Assembly (NCBI GenBank): GCA_017529875.1
Contig: JAFXNC010000005.1
Coordinates: 1-64,000, forward strand
DNA length: 64,000 nucleotides
Direction: 5' to 3'
From: Ruminococcus sp.
GTDB taxonomy: Bacteria; Bacillota; Clostridia; Oscillospirales; Ruminococcaceae
In this document: piece after piece, positions 7,967-14,794 of the stretch
How the letters are laid out: each line of letters opens with the position of its first letter
How positions within the stretch are numbered: position 1 is the stretch's first letter
Notes under the pieces: model-generated
Database searches by the model: none
Seen by the model: the letters and a program-made list of their open reading frames with translations, nothing else
Told to the model about the DNA's origin: nothing
Position numbers and translations under genes: made by a program

Positions 7967-8025
7967 CTCTGAAAAGCCCGGCAGCAGATCTGCAGTGCAT
8001 CTTTATCACACACGGGTTTTCAGAG
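7967..8025 (-). promoter_or_regulatory. Long-stem hairpin in the 5' leader of the 850-aa surface protein gene
   Basis: CTCTGAAAAGCCC (7967-7979) pairs with GGGTTTTCAGAG (8014-8025), a 12-bp stem with one bulge, inside the roughly 100-base untranslated leader. The loop contains a further palindrome around GCAGATCTGC. No known riboswitch class is recognised. Confidence 0.5.
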
Positions 8026-8043
8026 ATCGTCTGATCCACTTTT

Positions 8044-8074
8044 ATTATAGCACAATATCGGCTGGAAGTCCAGC
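8044..8074 (-). promoter_or_regulatory. Promoter of the surface-protein operon, with small palindrome
   Basis: Read on the minus strand, TGGACT (8072-8067) and TATAAT (8049-8044) are 17 bases apart. The -35 box overlaps the perfect palindrome GCTGGA-AG-TCCAGC (8061-8074), which could be an operator. Confidence 0.6.
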
Positions 8075-8151
8075 GGATCATATAAATTTTTTCACGGTTA
8101 TGATCATTTATACCAGCCAAAAGCCGTAATGTCAATTTCCAATTTAAAAAT

Positions 8152-8212
8152 CGAACAAACGTCTTGACAAAACAAACGTTCTATGCTATACTATCATTAG
8201 TACAAATGTTCG
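8152..8212 (+). promoter_or_regulatory. LexA-type SOS promoter with three operator-like boxes
   Basis: TTGACA (8164-8169) and TATACT (8187-8192) have 17-base spacing. Three matches to the Firmicutes SOS box CGAAC-N4-GTTCG overlap or flank it: CGAAC-aaac-GTCTT (8152), AAAAC-aaac-GTTCT (8169) and AGTAC-aaat-GTTCG (8199). The polymerase gene starts 22 bases downstream, so LexA control is a strong inference. Confidence 0.75.
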
Positions 8213-8233
8213 ATTTTGAGAGACGGTGAACCG

Positions 8234-9631
8234 ATGGACAGGATATATATTTGTATTGATCTTAAAAGCTTCTATGCTTCGGTGGAGTGCGTCAGCCGGG
8301 GGCTTGACCCGCTGAAGGCGCGGCTGCTGGTGGCTGATGAGAGCCGTTCCGATCAGACGATCTGCCTGGCGGTCTCCCCGCCGCTGAAAGCCATAGGCGT
8401 GCCCAGCCGCCCCCGGCTGTTTGAGGCGAAGCAGGCTATCGAGAGGTACGAGCGCAGTCACCGCACGAAGGTCGATTACATCATCGCCGTTCCGCGAATG
8501 GCGGAGTACGAGCGCGTGTCGGCGCTAATCTATTCGGTCTATCTGCGGTATGTGGCCTGCGAGGACATCCACGTTTACAGCATAGACGAGTGCTTTATCG
8601 ACTGCACGGCGTATCTTCATCACTATGAAGCGAAGGCACGGCGGGAGCATAAGCATCCCGCGCACATCATGGCTATGACGATGATCCGTGATGTGCTGCG
8701 GACGACAGGCATCACCGCCACCGTCGGCATCGGGACGAATATGTATCTCGCCAAAGTCGCTATGGACATCGTCGCGAAGAAAGCTCCCCCTGACAAGGAC
8801 GGAGTCCGCATCGCAGAACTGAACGAGGACAGCTACAAGTATCTGCTCTTGGATCACACCCCGCTGACCGACTTCTGGCAGATCGGATTCGGCAAGGCCA
8901 ATCGCCTGCAAAAGGCGTATATGTACACAATGGGCGATATTGCCGAGCGCTCGCTGTATGATGAGGAATGGTTTTATAAGACCTTCGGCATCGACGGCGA
9001 GATTCTGATCGACCACGCCTGGGGCATCGAGCCGGTCACGATGAAGGACATCAAATCATACAAGAGCAGCAGCCACAGCGTTTCCCACGGTCAAGTCCTG
9101 CCGAGGCCGTATAAGTACGACGAGGCGCGGATCGTGTTTTCAGAAATGACCGATGTGCTGAGCATTGACTTGTTCCGCAAGAATCTCACATCAAAGATAT
9201 TCTCGTGGTGGGTGAGCTACGACTACAAGAGCCTTGAATACTGCCCTTACTATGACGGCCCGCTTTGCCTTGATTTCTACGGGCGGCTGCACCCGAAGCA
9301 TTCGGTCGGGGTCGTGCGGCTGACTAACCGCACCAACGTTTTTAACGATATGGAAGCCGCGCTGCTGCCGTCATTTGACAGCAGGACAGACCACCGTTTG
9401 CTGTACCGTCGGATAGGCTTATGTGCTCAGGAAGTCACCGCCGATGACGGCGTTTTTCAGCTCGATTTCTTCACGGACTTCGAGAAGCAGGAGAAAGAAA
9501 AAGCCCTGCAGCGAGCGATGCAGGACGTAAGGGTGCGCTTCGGTGCGAATGCTGTTTTCAAGGGTATCAATCTTTTGGAAGGTGCCACCACACTTGAACG
9601 GAACAAGCAGATCGGAGGCCACCGAGCATAA
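8234..9631 (+). CDS. Y-family translesion DNA polymerase (UvrX/ImuB/UmuC-like)
   Basis: About 465 residues. The N-terminal palm starts MDRIYICIDLKSFYASVE, with the first catalytic Asp and the steric-gate region. SIDECFIDCT carries the second acidic pair. TVGIGTNMYLAKVAMDIVAKK and FWQIGFGKANRL are the finger/thumb helix-hairpin-helix part. A little-finger domain follows. The family copies damaged DNA with low fidelity. The gene lies under a LexA-type promoter and is followed 10 bases later by a YolD-like gene, the normal UvrX-YolD pairing of Firmicutes. An upstream in-frame TTG at 8216 is possible, but family members begin at this Met. Confidence 0.93.
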   Translation: MDRIYICIDLKSFYASVECVSRGLDPLKARLLVADESRSDQTICLAVSPPLKAIGVPSRPRLFEAKQAIERYERSHRTKVDYIIAVPRMAEYERVSALIYSVYLRYVACEDIHVYSIDECFIDCTAYLHHYEAKARREHKHPAHIMAMTMIRDVLRTTGITATVGIGTNMYLAKVAMDIVAKKAPPDKDGVRIAELNEDSYKYLLLDHTPLTDFWQIGFGKANRLQKAYMYTMGDIAERSLYDEEWFYKTFGIDGEILIDHAWGIEPVTMKDIKSYKSSSHSVSHGQVLPRPYKYDEARIVFSEMTDVLSIDLFRKNLTSKIFSWWVSYDYKSLEYCPYYDGPLCLDFYGRLHPKHSVGVVRLTNRTNVFNDMEAALLPSFDSRTDHRLLYRRIGLCAQEVTADDGVFQLDFFTDFEKQEKEKALQRAMQDVRVRFGANAVFKGINLLEGATTLERNKQIGGHRA

Positions 9632-9641
9632 GGAGAAAAAT

Positions 9642-10148
9642 ATGGAGACAAGATACTATTCAGATATCGGGCAGATGCCGATGCCTCCGGGGTTTCGTTA
9701 CGCCAAAACAGCTGCAAGAGGCCGTCCCCGGCACGAAAAGTTCGACAAATTCTATATGAAGCACCCGACAATGAATGTCGGCAAGCGAGCCAAGATATTT
9801 AGCCCGTTTGATGCGCTGAAAGGCTTCAACGATGCTGTGGCATCCAAGGAGATACGCTATGTCGAGCGCCGTGAACTCTGCGAGAACGACTGCGAGGAAC
9901 TGAACGAGAAGATCACAGTACTGAGTGCGCTGATAACGGACAGCCGGGCAGCGAAGGAGAATAACATCACGGTGCGGGTGACGTATTATGTCCCCTGCGA
10001 CGACCCGAACAGCGAGGCATTTTTGCGGCTGGGGAGGTACGTGACAGTTGAGGGCGTCGTGATGAATGTGGATACGGTGTTCGGGAGCATTACTGTCGGG
10101 AAGGAACGGATAGGGCTGGGGGATGTGGCGGCTATAGAGATAGTATGA
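9642..10148 (+). CDS. YolD-like protein, partner of the Y-family polymerase
   Basis: About 168 residues. The ATG at 9642 has AAGGAG 6 bases upstream. The body holds KFDKFYMKHPTMNVGKRAKI and FSPFDALKGFNDAV, typical of the YolD-like family. Its C-terminal beta-rich part resembles the YolD core (ITVRVTYYVPCDD... VVMNVDTVFGSITVGKERI). YolD proteins accompany UvrX-type polymerases and are SOS-induced; their molecular role is uncertain. It shares the LexA promoter and ends directly on a terminator. Confidence 0.88.
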   Translation: METRYYSDIGQMPMPPGFRYAKTAARGRPRHEKFDKFYMKHPTMNVGKRAKIFSPFDALKGFNDAVASKEIRYVERRELCENDCEELNEKITVLSALITDSRAAKENNITVRVTYYVPCDDPNSEAFLRLGRYVTVEGVVMNVDTVFGSITVGKERIGLGDVAAIEIV

Positions 10149-10173
10149 GCGTCCGTGAGTGCGGGCGCTTTTT
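10149..10173 (+). terminator. GCGTCCG-type terminator after the YolD-like gene
   Basis: GCGTCCG and a G-rich partner GCGGGCGC form a short stem right after the stop codon and are followed by TTTTT. Same hairpin family as 1394, 10652, 17607 and 21402. Confidence 0.8.
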
Positions 10174-10219
10174 ACACAACTATATTATTACTCAGTATTA
10201 AATCCCTTTTCGGCAAATA

Positions 10220-10468
10220 ATGCGCGATCGGGTCCCCCTGCTGAACAGTATGAACGACTGGCACGCAGATTTCAGAGACACGATTTACAGGAAGATATCC
10301 AAGCAGAAGAAACTTACGTCCGCGACACTGGAAGTGCTCAATGTACTGCCGCAGGTCAAACAGCTGGACGCAGACTTCGCTAAAGGCATTGACGGTGCGT
10401 ACCGGATAGAACGAGTGAAGGCGTATTTGTCATTTTTTATTCCTCCGTTTGTTTGTTGTTTTTGGTGA
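10220..10468 (+). pseudogene. Gene fragment of unknown origin
   Basis: An open stretch reads like part of a helical protein (KLTSATLEVLNVLPQVKQLD near its middle). It has no convincing start signal, and its natural end appears replaced: the frame runs into the non-coding repeat at 10490. It therefore looks like a foreign or residual fragment next to the repeat. I do not recognise the parent family. Confidence 0.3.
10380..10433 (-). CDS. Truncated 17-codon ORF behind the repeat-borne promoter
   Basis: The ORF begins MTNTPSLVLSG and has a very strong ribosome site (CGGAGG, 7 bases upstream). Its promoter is the one carried in the 10490-10720 repeat. In the sister copy at 21 kb the equivalent position starts a Sec-signal ORF (MKNTNKVKKT...). 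Here only a few codons remain before the frame enters the fragment at 10220-10468 in antisense and stops. It probably marks a deletion or insertion junction rather than a working gene. Confidence 0.35.
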   Translation of the reverse strand: MTNTPSLVLSGTHRQCL

Positions 10469-10547
10469 TCCGAAGTATTTCGGATCTTTTCCCTTGCTGT
10501 GTCTATATAATACCACGCATTTGCGACCTTTTCAATCAGCAATACAA

Positions 10548-10589
10548 GGCGGCTCTGTTGAGTAAACAACACAAGTGCAACGAACCGCC
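10548..10589. ncRNA. Conserved stem in the repeat, possible small structured RNA or operator
   Basis: GGCGGCTCTGTTG (10548-10560) pairs with CAACGAACCGCC (10578-10589) as a 12-bp stem with one bulge and a 17-base loop. The equivalent in copy B is 21299-21340, where one compensatory change and one mismatch occur. No known RNA family fits; a DNA-level operator is the alternative. Confidence 0.35.
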
Positions 10590-10651
10590 GCTTATGCGAC
10601 ACGGCGACGCATAATTGTAGCAGAACTCTTATTTAAAGGCTTTCGGCGCAC

Positions 10652-10682
10652 AAAAAAGCGCCCGCACTGTTGCACGGACGCT
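10652..10682 (-). terminator. GCGTCCG-type terminator closing tiny-ORF array 2
   Basis: On the minus strand AGCGTCCGTGC and a GTGCGGGCGCT partner form a stem followed by TTTTTT. It lies directly after the micro-ORF stop at 10683. Confidence 0.8.
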
Positions 10683-10706
10683 TTACTCGGTCATATTGAA
10701 TGTCAT
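10683..10706 (-). CDS. Terminal micro-ORF of array 2 (MTFNMTE)
   Basis: Seven codons with AAGGAG 6 bases upstream. The array 3 counterpart reads MKINMIE: length, the Asn-Met pair, the final Glu and the ribosome site are all kept while the sequence differs. That pattern favours selection on the peptide or on translation itself. Confidence 0.4.
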   Translation of the reverse strand: MTFNMTE

Positions 10707-10728
10707 TGGATACTCCTTGTTTTTCTTA

Positions 10729-10800
10729 TCAGTGATTGAGCAGGTAAATAACGGTCTCTGCTGCGAAAACTGCTCCTACGATGCACCAGGCTGCAAACAT
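10729..10800 (-). CDS. Tiny hydrophobic peptide, 23 aa (array 2, ORF c)
   Basis: Starts MFAAWCIVGAVF and ends VIYLLNH. The peptide is one short membrane-type segment with a single acidic residue. GAGGAGG lies 8 bases upstream of the ATG. The sequence between ribosome site and start (AAAAACA) is the same as before the next tiny ORF, indicating duplication. Function unknown. Confidence 0.55.
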   Translation of the reverse strand: MFAAWCIVGAVFAAETVIYLLNH

Positions 10801-10835
10801 TGTTTTTCCTCCTCTCGGTTCGGTTTTTAATCCTG

Positions 10836-10907
10836 TTATGAAATGATCTCAATTACAACTACGTCTACTACGATAAATACGGTCGTGATACAAAGCCATG
10901 TAAACAT
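10836..10907 (-). CDS. Tiny hydrophobic peptide, 23 aa (array 2, ORF b)
   Basis: Starts MFTWLCITTVF and ends VVVIEIIS, one membrane-type segment with an Asp in the middle. GAGGAGG precedes it by 8 bases. It shares the Met-Phe start and the leader with the neighbouring ORF at 10729 and with the 22-codon ORF at 21624 (MFTFIGAC). Function unknown. Confidence 0.55.
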   Translation of the reverse strand: MFTWLCITTVFIVVDVVVIEIIS

Positions 10908-10941
10908 TGTTTTTCCTCCTCGTTTCAGTTTGTTGAGTTTG

Positions 10942-11025
10942 TTATCCGAAGTTCGTCGTGAGGATGCCTCCCACGATCATTGAAGATGTGCTAACGCCGA
11001 GCATTACCAGACAAAATGTGATCAT
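10942..11025 (-). CDS. Tiny hydrophobic peptide, 27 aa (array 2, ORF a)
   Basis: Starts MITFCLVMLGVSTSSM and ends ILTTNFG; the ribosome site AAAGGAG is 7 bases upstream. The copy in array 3 (21472-21555) differs at only two residues, while the flanking DNA differs more. Conservation of the frame argues that it is translated. It follows the secreted protein at 11064 by 38 bases, so it may be the tail of that transcript. Confidence 0.6.
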   Translation of the reverse strand: MITFCLVMLGVSTSSMIVGGILTTNFG

Positions 11026-11063
11026 ATTGATTCTCCTTTCGTTTTGGTTTGTATGAGTGACTG

Positions 11064-11678
11064 TCAGCAGATGATCGGAGTGATATGCTTGACCAGCTCT
11101 TCGATATCCGGAAAAATGAACGGGATAATGGATGTCCCTGGGGTAACTGTCGTCGGCAGCCAGCCCGGGAGGGGCAGCTGAGGAATGTTTTTCCAGCCGT
11201 CGTTTTCTTTTCTTGTGACGGTGGGCTTGTTTTCGCTGACGATGATCTCTTCAAATTCTGCGACAAGCACTGCCGACTCGCCCGGAGCGAAGGTCAGTTC
11301 ATTTGCAGTGGAATATGTTTCGCCCGTCTTTGCTTCTGCCCAGCGGACAAATCTCCAGCCCTCTCTTGCTTCTGCTGTGAAAATAAGATCCTCGCCTTTC
11401 TCAGACCAGAGATCGACTGTTATGTTATCCCCGCAGGCTTCAACATCAAACTGTGAATTGCTTGTGGTTCTCACTCCTCTTATGATGCCCTCGCCGCTGG
11501 TGGTTACTATTACTATCGTAACGCTATCGGGAACGTAAGTCTGCCTGCTTGCCTGTACACATTCTATTGGATAAAGCTTGATCTTCCCGCTGTCTGCCGA
11601 AGCGCTTACCGCGCCGACTGTTGTCATCATCATTGCTGCTGCGCCTATTGCTGAAATTTTCTTAGTGATGTTTTTCAT
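11064..11678 (-). CDS. Secreted protein with shared signal-peptide cassette (paralogue 1)
   Basis: 204 residues. The signal peptide MKNITKKISAIGAAAMMMTT ends in SASA (cleavage about residue 28). The mature part has a beta-rich domain with an InlB/Bacterial-repeat-like stretch (EGWRFVRWAEAKTGETYS... LVAEFEE), then a Pro-rich C-terminus. There is no sorting signal or lipobox, so it is probably released. The first 20 or so codons and about 130 bases upstream are nearly identical to those of the gene at 11835-12356, but the mature regions are unrelated. Function unknown. Confidence 0.75.
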   Translation of the reverse strand: MKNITKKISAIGAAAMMMTTVGAVSASADSGKIKLYPIECVQASRQTYVPDSVTIVIVTTSGEGIIRGVRTTSNSQFDVEACGDNITVDLWSEKGEDLIFTAEAREGWRFVRWAEAKTGETYSTANELTFAPGESAVLVAEFEEIIVSENKPTVTRKENDGWKNIPQLPLPGWLPTTVTPGTSIIPFIFPDIEELVKHITPIIC

Positions 11679-11808
11679 AGTGATCTCTCCTTTTCGTTTA
11701 AGTCTTTGGTTGTCTGAGGTGTTTTTCCTCTTCTGTGATTACATAATAACACACCCGGTATTACAACAGTCTTACAAAAACATGGGTTTTCAAAAAAACT
11801 TGAAATTT
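11618..11808 (-). repeat. Promoter/leader/signal-peptide cassette, copy 1
   Basis: About 190 bp covering the upstream region, ribosome site (AAAGGAGAGATCACT) and first 20 codons. It is nearly identical to 12298-12488, and homology stops inside the signal peptide. Confidence 0.8.
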
Positions 11809-11834
11809 TTTCCGGCACAAAAAGCTCCCGCATT

Positions 11835-12356
11835 TTAAGACTGATTCTTTACGCTGTCAGCGTGCTTGTAAATACGCTCTTTGAGCCGCTTTGCGATGAC
11901 CTGGCGCTTGCTCAAGCCTCTGCCTATCGGCAGGACCTTTCCCTGCTGATGATGGTCGGTGGTATCAAGGTTGAGAAGCTCGCCTGTCTGCTTGTAAAGC
12001 TCGTACAGTTCGTTGGTGATAAGTCCGTCGGGCTTTGCAGTGCTGATTATTTCAAGTATCTGCTGATGAGTGAGGCGCATTCCGTCTTCAGTCTGATAAA
12101 TGTTGTTATCCCAGACGTCGGCGGTGCAGTGGATGCCGAGTCTTTCCAGAAGGTCTTCGACGATTTTCAGTTCGCTGTCGTTGTAAGGATTTTCTATTAC
12201 ATCTATCCACGTCTCTTCAAGATCAAGGTTTTCGATCGCTGCGTCTTTGATCTCCAGGTTCTCATCATATTCAGCCGAAGCCGTAACTGATGCTAATGTT
12301 GTCATCATCATTGCTGCTGCGCCTATTGCTGAAATTTTCTTAGTGATGTTTTTCAT
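11835..12356 (-). CDS. Secreted protein with shared signal-peptide cassette (paralogue 2)
   Basis: 173 residues from the ATG at 12356 (AAAGGAG upstream; the longer frame to 12431 has no site). The signal peptide MKNITKKISAIGAAAMMMTT ends in TASA. The mature part is acidic and helical at first (LEIKDAAIENLDLEETW) and basic at the end (GLSKRQVIAKRLKERIYKHA). I do not recognise the domain. It shares promoter and signal sequence with paralogue 1 only. Confidence 0.72.
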   Translation of the reverse strand: MKNITKKISAIGAAAMMMTTLASVTASAEYDENLEIKDAAIENLDLEETWIDVIENPYNDSELKIVEDLLERLGIHCTADVWDNNIYQTEDGMRLTHQQILEIISTAKPDGLITNELYELYKQTGELLNLDTTDHHQQGKVLPIGRGLSKRQVIAKRLKERIYKHADSVKNQS

Positions 12357-12488
12357 AGTGATCTCTCCTTTTCGTTTAAGTCTTTGGTTTTCTGAGGTGT
12401 TTTCCTCTTCTGTGATTACATAATAACACACCCGGTATTACAACAGTCTTACAAAAAACAGGGGTTTTCAAAAAAACTTGAAATATTT
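12298..12488 (-). repeat. Promoter/leader/signal-peptide cassette, copy 2
   Basis: Second copy of the 190-bp element at 11618-11808, with only a few differences such as length changes in A/T runs. Confidence 0.8.
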
Positions 12489-12713
12489 TTTTCAGGACAC
12501 TAAAAAGCGCCCGCACTGACGAGCTGTCGGTGACAATGTCAGCGGAGCCCGGAATATCAGAAAGAAGTCAGAGTTCCCCATAAAGCAAAAAGGGCGGTGA
12601 ACCTGTGCAGGGCTGACCGCTTTGCATTTTATATAACAAGTAATCTGACGTTGACCTTTTAGCCCCGATGTGGTATAATTGACATATAATCTGCTGTGCC
12701 CGGAGGAATTGTC
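12357..12713. other. Intergenic stretch without a gene
   Basis: It holds the upstream part of the signal-peptide cassette, a half copy of the GCGTCCG-type hairpin at 12501-12520 (left arm only), a hairpin near 12590-12630 (AAAGGGCGGT / ACCGCTTT arms) and the promoter at 12651. No ORF is supported. Confidence 0.55.
12651..12679 (+). promoter_or_regulatory. Promoter of the LysR fragment and GNAT gene
   Basis: TTGACC (12651-12656) and TATAAT (12674-12679) are spaced by 17 bases. CGGAGGAATTGTC then precedes the LysR-like ATG. Confidence 0.75.
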
Positions 12714-12821
12714 ATGGAACTGCGCCTACTGGAATACTTTCTCACCGTCGTGCGTGAGGAGAACGTATCAAGAGCGTGCATACTTAGCAAGTATTCAAAT
12801 CATTTTTTGGAGGTTATATAA
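12714..12821 (+). pseudogene. LysR-type regulator, N-terminal fragment
   Basis: The first 21 codons read MELRLLEYFLTVVREENVSR plus Ala, the standard start of a LysR helix-turn-helix. The sequence then changes to unrelated codons and stops at 12819-12821. The ribosome site and promoter are intact. The stop overlaps the GNAT start, so the truncated frame may now act only as a leader. Probably a deletion joined the LysR start to the GNAT upstream region. Confidence 0.75.
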
Positions 12822-13303
12822 TGACTATCAGAAAATACAGCTCGGATGACTTAAAACAGATGATCAGTATCTGGAACGAGATTGTAGAAGAAGGAATAGC
12901 TTTCCCGCAGGAAGAACTTTTGAATGATGATACAGGTGAGACATTCTTCTCCTCACAAAGTTATTGCGGAGTTGCAGTTGATGACAGCGGCTCTGTAGTC
13001 GGCTTGTATATACTTCACCCGAACAATGTGGGAAGATGCGGACATATTTGCAATGCGAGCTATGCTGTTTCTTCATCCTGCCGTGGACAGCATATCGGTG
13101 AAAAGCTCGTTACCGACTGCATAAGAAAAGCAAAGGAGATCGGTTTCGGCATCTTGCAGTTCAATGCAGTCGTAGAGACCAACATTCACGCCCGTCATCT
13201 TTATGAAAGAATAGGTTTTACACAGTTGGGCGTTATTCCGAAGGGGTTCAGAATGAAAGACGGTTCATTTGCGAATATCTGCCCATACTACATTGAACTG
13301 TAA
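12821..13303 (+). CDS. GNAT-family acetyltransferase
   Basis: 160 residues, the size of phosphinothricin-acetyltransferase-like GNATs. Seen are CNASYAVSSSCRGQHIGEKL (acetyl-CoA loop), FNAVVETNIHARHLYERIGF (the N-x-x-A-x-x-L-Y-x-x-x-G-F signature) and a C-terminal KDGSFANICPYYIEL. TTGGAGG lies 7 bases before the ATG. Substrate unknown. Its start overlaps the LysR fragment stop. Confidence 0.85.
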   Translation: MTIRKYSSDDLKQMISIWNEIVEEGIAFPQEELLNDDTGETFFSSQSYCGVAVDDSGSVVGLYILHPNNVGRCGHICNASYAVSSSCRGQHIGEKLVTDCIRKAKEIGFGILQFNAVVETNIHARHLYERIGFTQLGVIPKGFRMKDGSFANICPYYIEL

Positions 13304-13385
13304 ATTCTGAAACCTATTACATATAATCAAGTTTGTTTTGCAAAACTATACATTTCAGGCATACCAAAGTATAAGATATAAGCAT

Positions 13386-13414
13386 TTTACATATTGAGAA
13401 AACTATGCTATAAT
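13386..13414 (+). promoter_or_regulatory. Promoter of the redox operon
   Basis: TTTACA (13386-13391) and TATAAT (13409-13414) have 17-base spacing. An inverted repeat follows immediately. Confidence 0.55.
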
Positions 13415-13443
13415 GAGTACAGGACCAAAAGCGATCTGTACTC
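13415..13443 (+). promoter_or_regulatory. Perfect inverted repeat just after the -10 box, probable operator
   Basis: GAGTACAG (13415-13422) and CTGTACTC (13436-13443) are perfect 8-bp arms 13 bases apart, starting at the base after TATAAT. That location suits a repressor or redox-sensing regulator of the downstream operon. A weak hairpin at the 5' end of the transcript is the alternative. Confidence 0.55.
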
Positions 13444-13466
13444 ATTTTGTTTTGCGGGGTGATAGA

Positions 13467-13715
13467 ATGAAAGTGACGAATACAAGCATTACCGACAAGG
13501 AGCTTGCCGAGGTCTTATCACAGGCGGGAATGGACGAGAATCAGATCAAGGCTTTTCTATCCGAATGCTGCGGCAAGGACTGCTGTGCCGAAAAGGTGCG
13601 TATCCTGCGGAATGCAAGGCGCACACTCCTTGATTCTATCCACAAGGAACAGGCATTGCTGGACAGGCTTGATTATGTTATCTGGTGTACCGAACACAAA
13701 GAAAGCGAGGGTTGA
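13467..13715 (+). CDS. Small helical protein of unknown function
   Basis: 82 residues from MKVTNTSITDKELAEVLSQA, preceded by GGGGTGATAGA. It has a helical body with a Cys pair region (SECCGKDCCAEKVRILRNAR) and a long C-terminal helix (LLDSIHKEQALLDRLDYVIW). Similar small proteins accompany flavodoxin and MerR-type genes in Clostridia, but I assign no function. It is the first gene of the operon and its stop is two bases before the flavodoxin lipoprotein start. The Cys-rich centre could sense redox state or metal. Confidence 0.65.
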   Translation: MKVTNTSITDKELAEVLSQAGMDENQIKAFLSECCGKDCCAEKVRILRNARRTLLDSIHKEQALLDRLDYVIWCTEHKESEG

Positions 13716-13717
13716 AA

Positions 13718-14776
13718 ATGAAAAAGTTATTGTTATTAATCACAAGTATCGTGGGGCTGTGCTTTGTTTCCTGCGGGGCTGCTGACAGCAGTTCGGGCTC
13801 GTCTGCAAGCACATCCTCTGTATCATCATCTGCGGAGGTAACGCAAACCAAAAGCACCGATCCCGCTGAAAGCGAAAAAAGCGGGGACAGCTCCGAACAA
13901 ACCGCAGATCAAAACAGTACGGCAACCGAAAAAGATACGCTTGTGATCTATTTTTCCCGTACGGGAAACACAGCGCAGATAGCGGAATACCTGGTCGAGC
14001 TGACCGGTGCCGACAGCTACGTGATCGAAGCTGCCGAACCCTATACAGACGATGATATCAAATATCAGGACGACAACTGCCGAGCCAACAAGGAACAGAA
14101 CGACAAGTCTGTCCGCCCCGAAATTGCAGACCCGATTTCTTCTATCGGTAGCTATGATACGGTATTCCTCGGCTATCCGATATGGTGGGGGCAGGAGCCC
14201 CGCATCATTGACACCTTCCTTGAGAGCTATGACTTCTCGGAAAAAACGGTCATTCCCTTCTGCACCTCGGGCAGCAGCGACATTGCGACAAGCGAGAAGG
14301 ATATCGCAGAACTTGTGACTATCGGGAATCAGCTCAAAGGCAGGCGGTTCACTGCAGGTGCATCAAAGGACGAGGTTAAGGAATGGGTCGATACGCTGCC
14401 GCTGAACAATGAAAAAGCCGAAGCGAAGCTGCTTATATCCGTGAACGGCAGGGAGCTTACCGCTTCTTTGGCAGACACCACAGCCGCAAAGGAGTTTGCT
14501 GAAAAGCTCAAAGACGAGCCTGTCACCGTTACGTTGAGTGAATACGGCGGTTTTGAAAAAGTCGGTGATCTTCCTTGGCCGCTCACTAAGTCCGATGAAG
14601 ATACCGAAACAGAACCGGGCGACATAATGCTCTATCAGGGCGACAAGATGACGATATTCTATAACTCCAATTCGTGGAGCTATACAAAACTCGGGCATAT
14701 CGAAAACACAACGCAGGAAGAAATAAAAACAGTATTGGGCGAGGGCGATGTGACTGTTACGCTCTCCCTGAAATAA
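13718..14776 (+). CDS. Lipoprotein: flavodoxin domain fused to cyclophilin-like domain
   Basis: 352 residues. The lipoprotein signal peptide ends VSC-G (Cys19), followed by a Ser/Thr-rich linker to about residue 75. The flavodoxin domain begins DTLVIYFSRTGNTAQIAEYL (FMN phosphate loop SRTGNT) and has FLGYPIWWGQEP and FCTSGSSDI loops. The last 115 residues match a cyclophilin-like fold (TVTLSEYGGFEKVGDLPWPL, then DIMLYQGDKMTIFYNSNSWS). The protein should act on the outer membrane face in FMN-dependent redox chemistry. A TTTTCC-rich operon context of oxidoreductases fits. Confidence 0.85.
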   Translation: MKKLLLLITSIVGLCFVSCGAADSSSGSSASTSSVSSSAEVTQTKSTDPAESEKSGDSSEQTADQNSTATEKDTLVIYFSRTGNTAQIAEYLVELTGADSYVIEAAEPYTDDDIKYQDDNCRANKEQNDKSVRPEIADPISSIGSYDTVFLGYPIWWGQEPRIIDTFLESYDFSEKTVIPFCTSGSSDIATSEKDIAELVTIGNQLKGRRFTAGASKDEVKEWVDTLPLNNEKAEAKLLISVNGRELTASLADTTAAKEFAEKLKDEPVTVTLSEYGGFEKVGDLPWPLTKSDEDTETEPGDIMLYQGDKMTIFYNSNSWSYTKLGHIENTTQEEIKTVLGEGDVTVTLSLK

Positions 14777-14794
14777 AAAACGGAGGTAAGTATC

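Larger units (their letters stand above)
10490..10720 (-). repeat. About 230-bp repeat, copy A (other copy at 21241-21475)
   Basis: Shared parts, read on the minus strand: a micro-ORF (10683-10706), a GCGTCCG-type terminator, a conserved stem at 10548-10589, and a promoter TTGAAA (10535-10530) / TATTAT (10512-10507) with 17-base spacing. Copy B differs by scattered substitutions, one of which (C-G to U-A) keeps the stem pairing. The promoter fires away from the tiny-ORF array toward lower coordinates. Confidence 0.75.
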
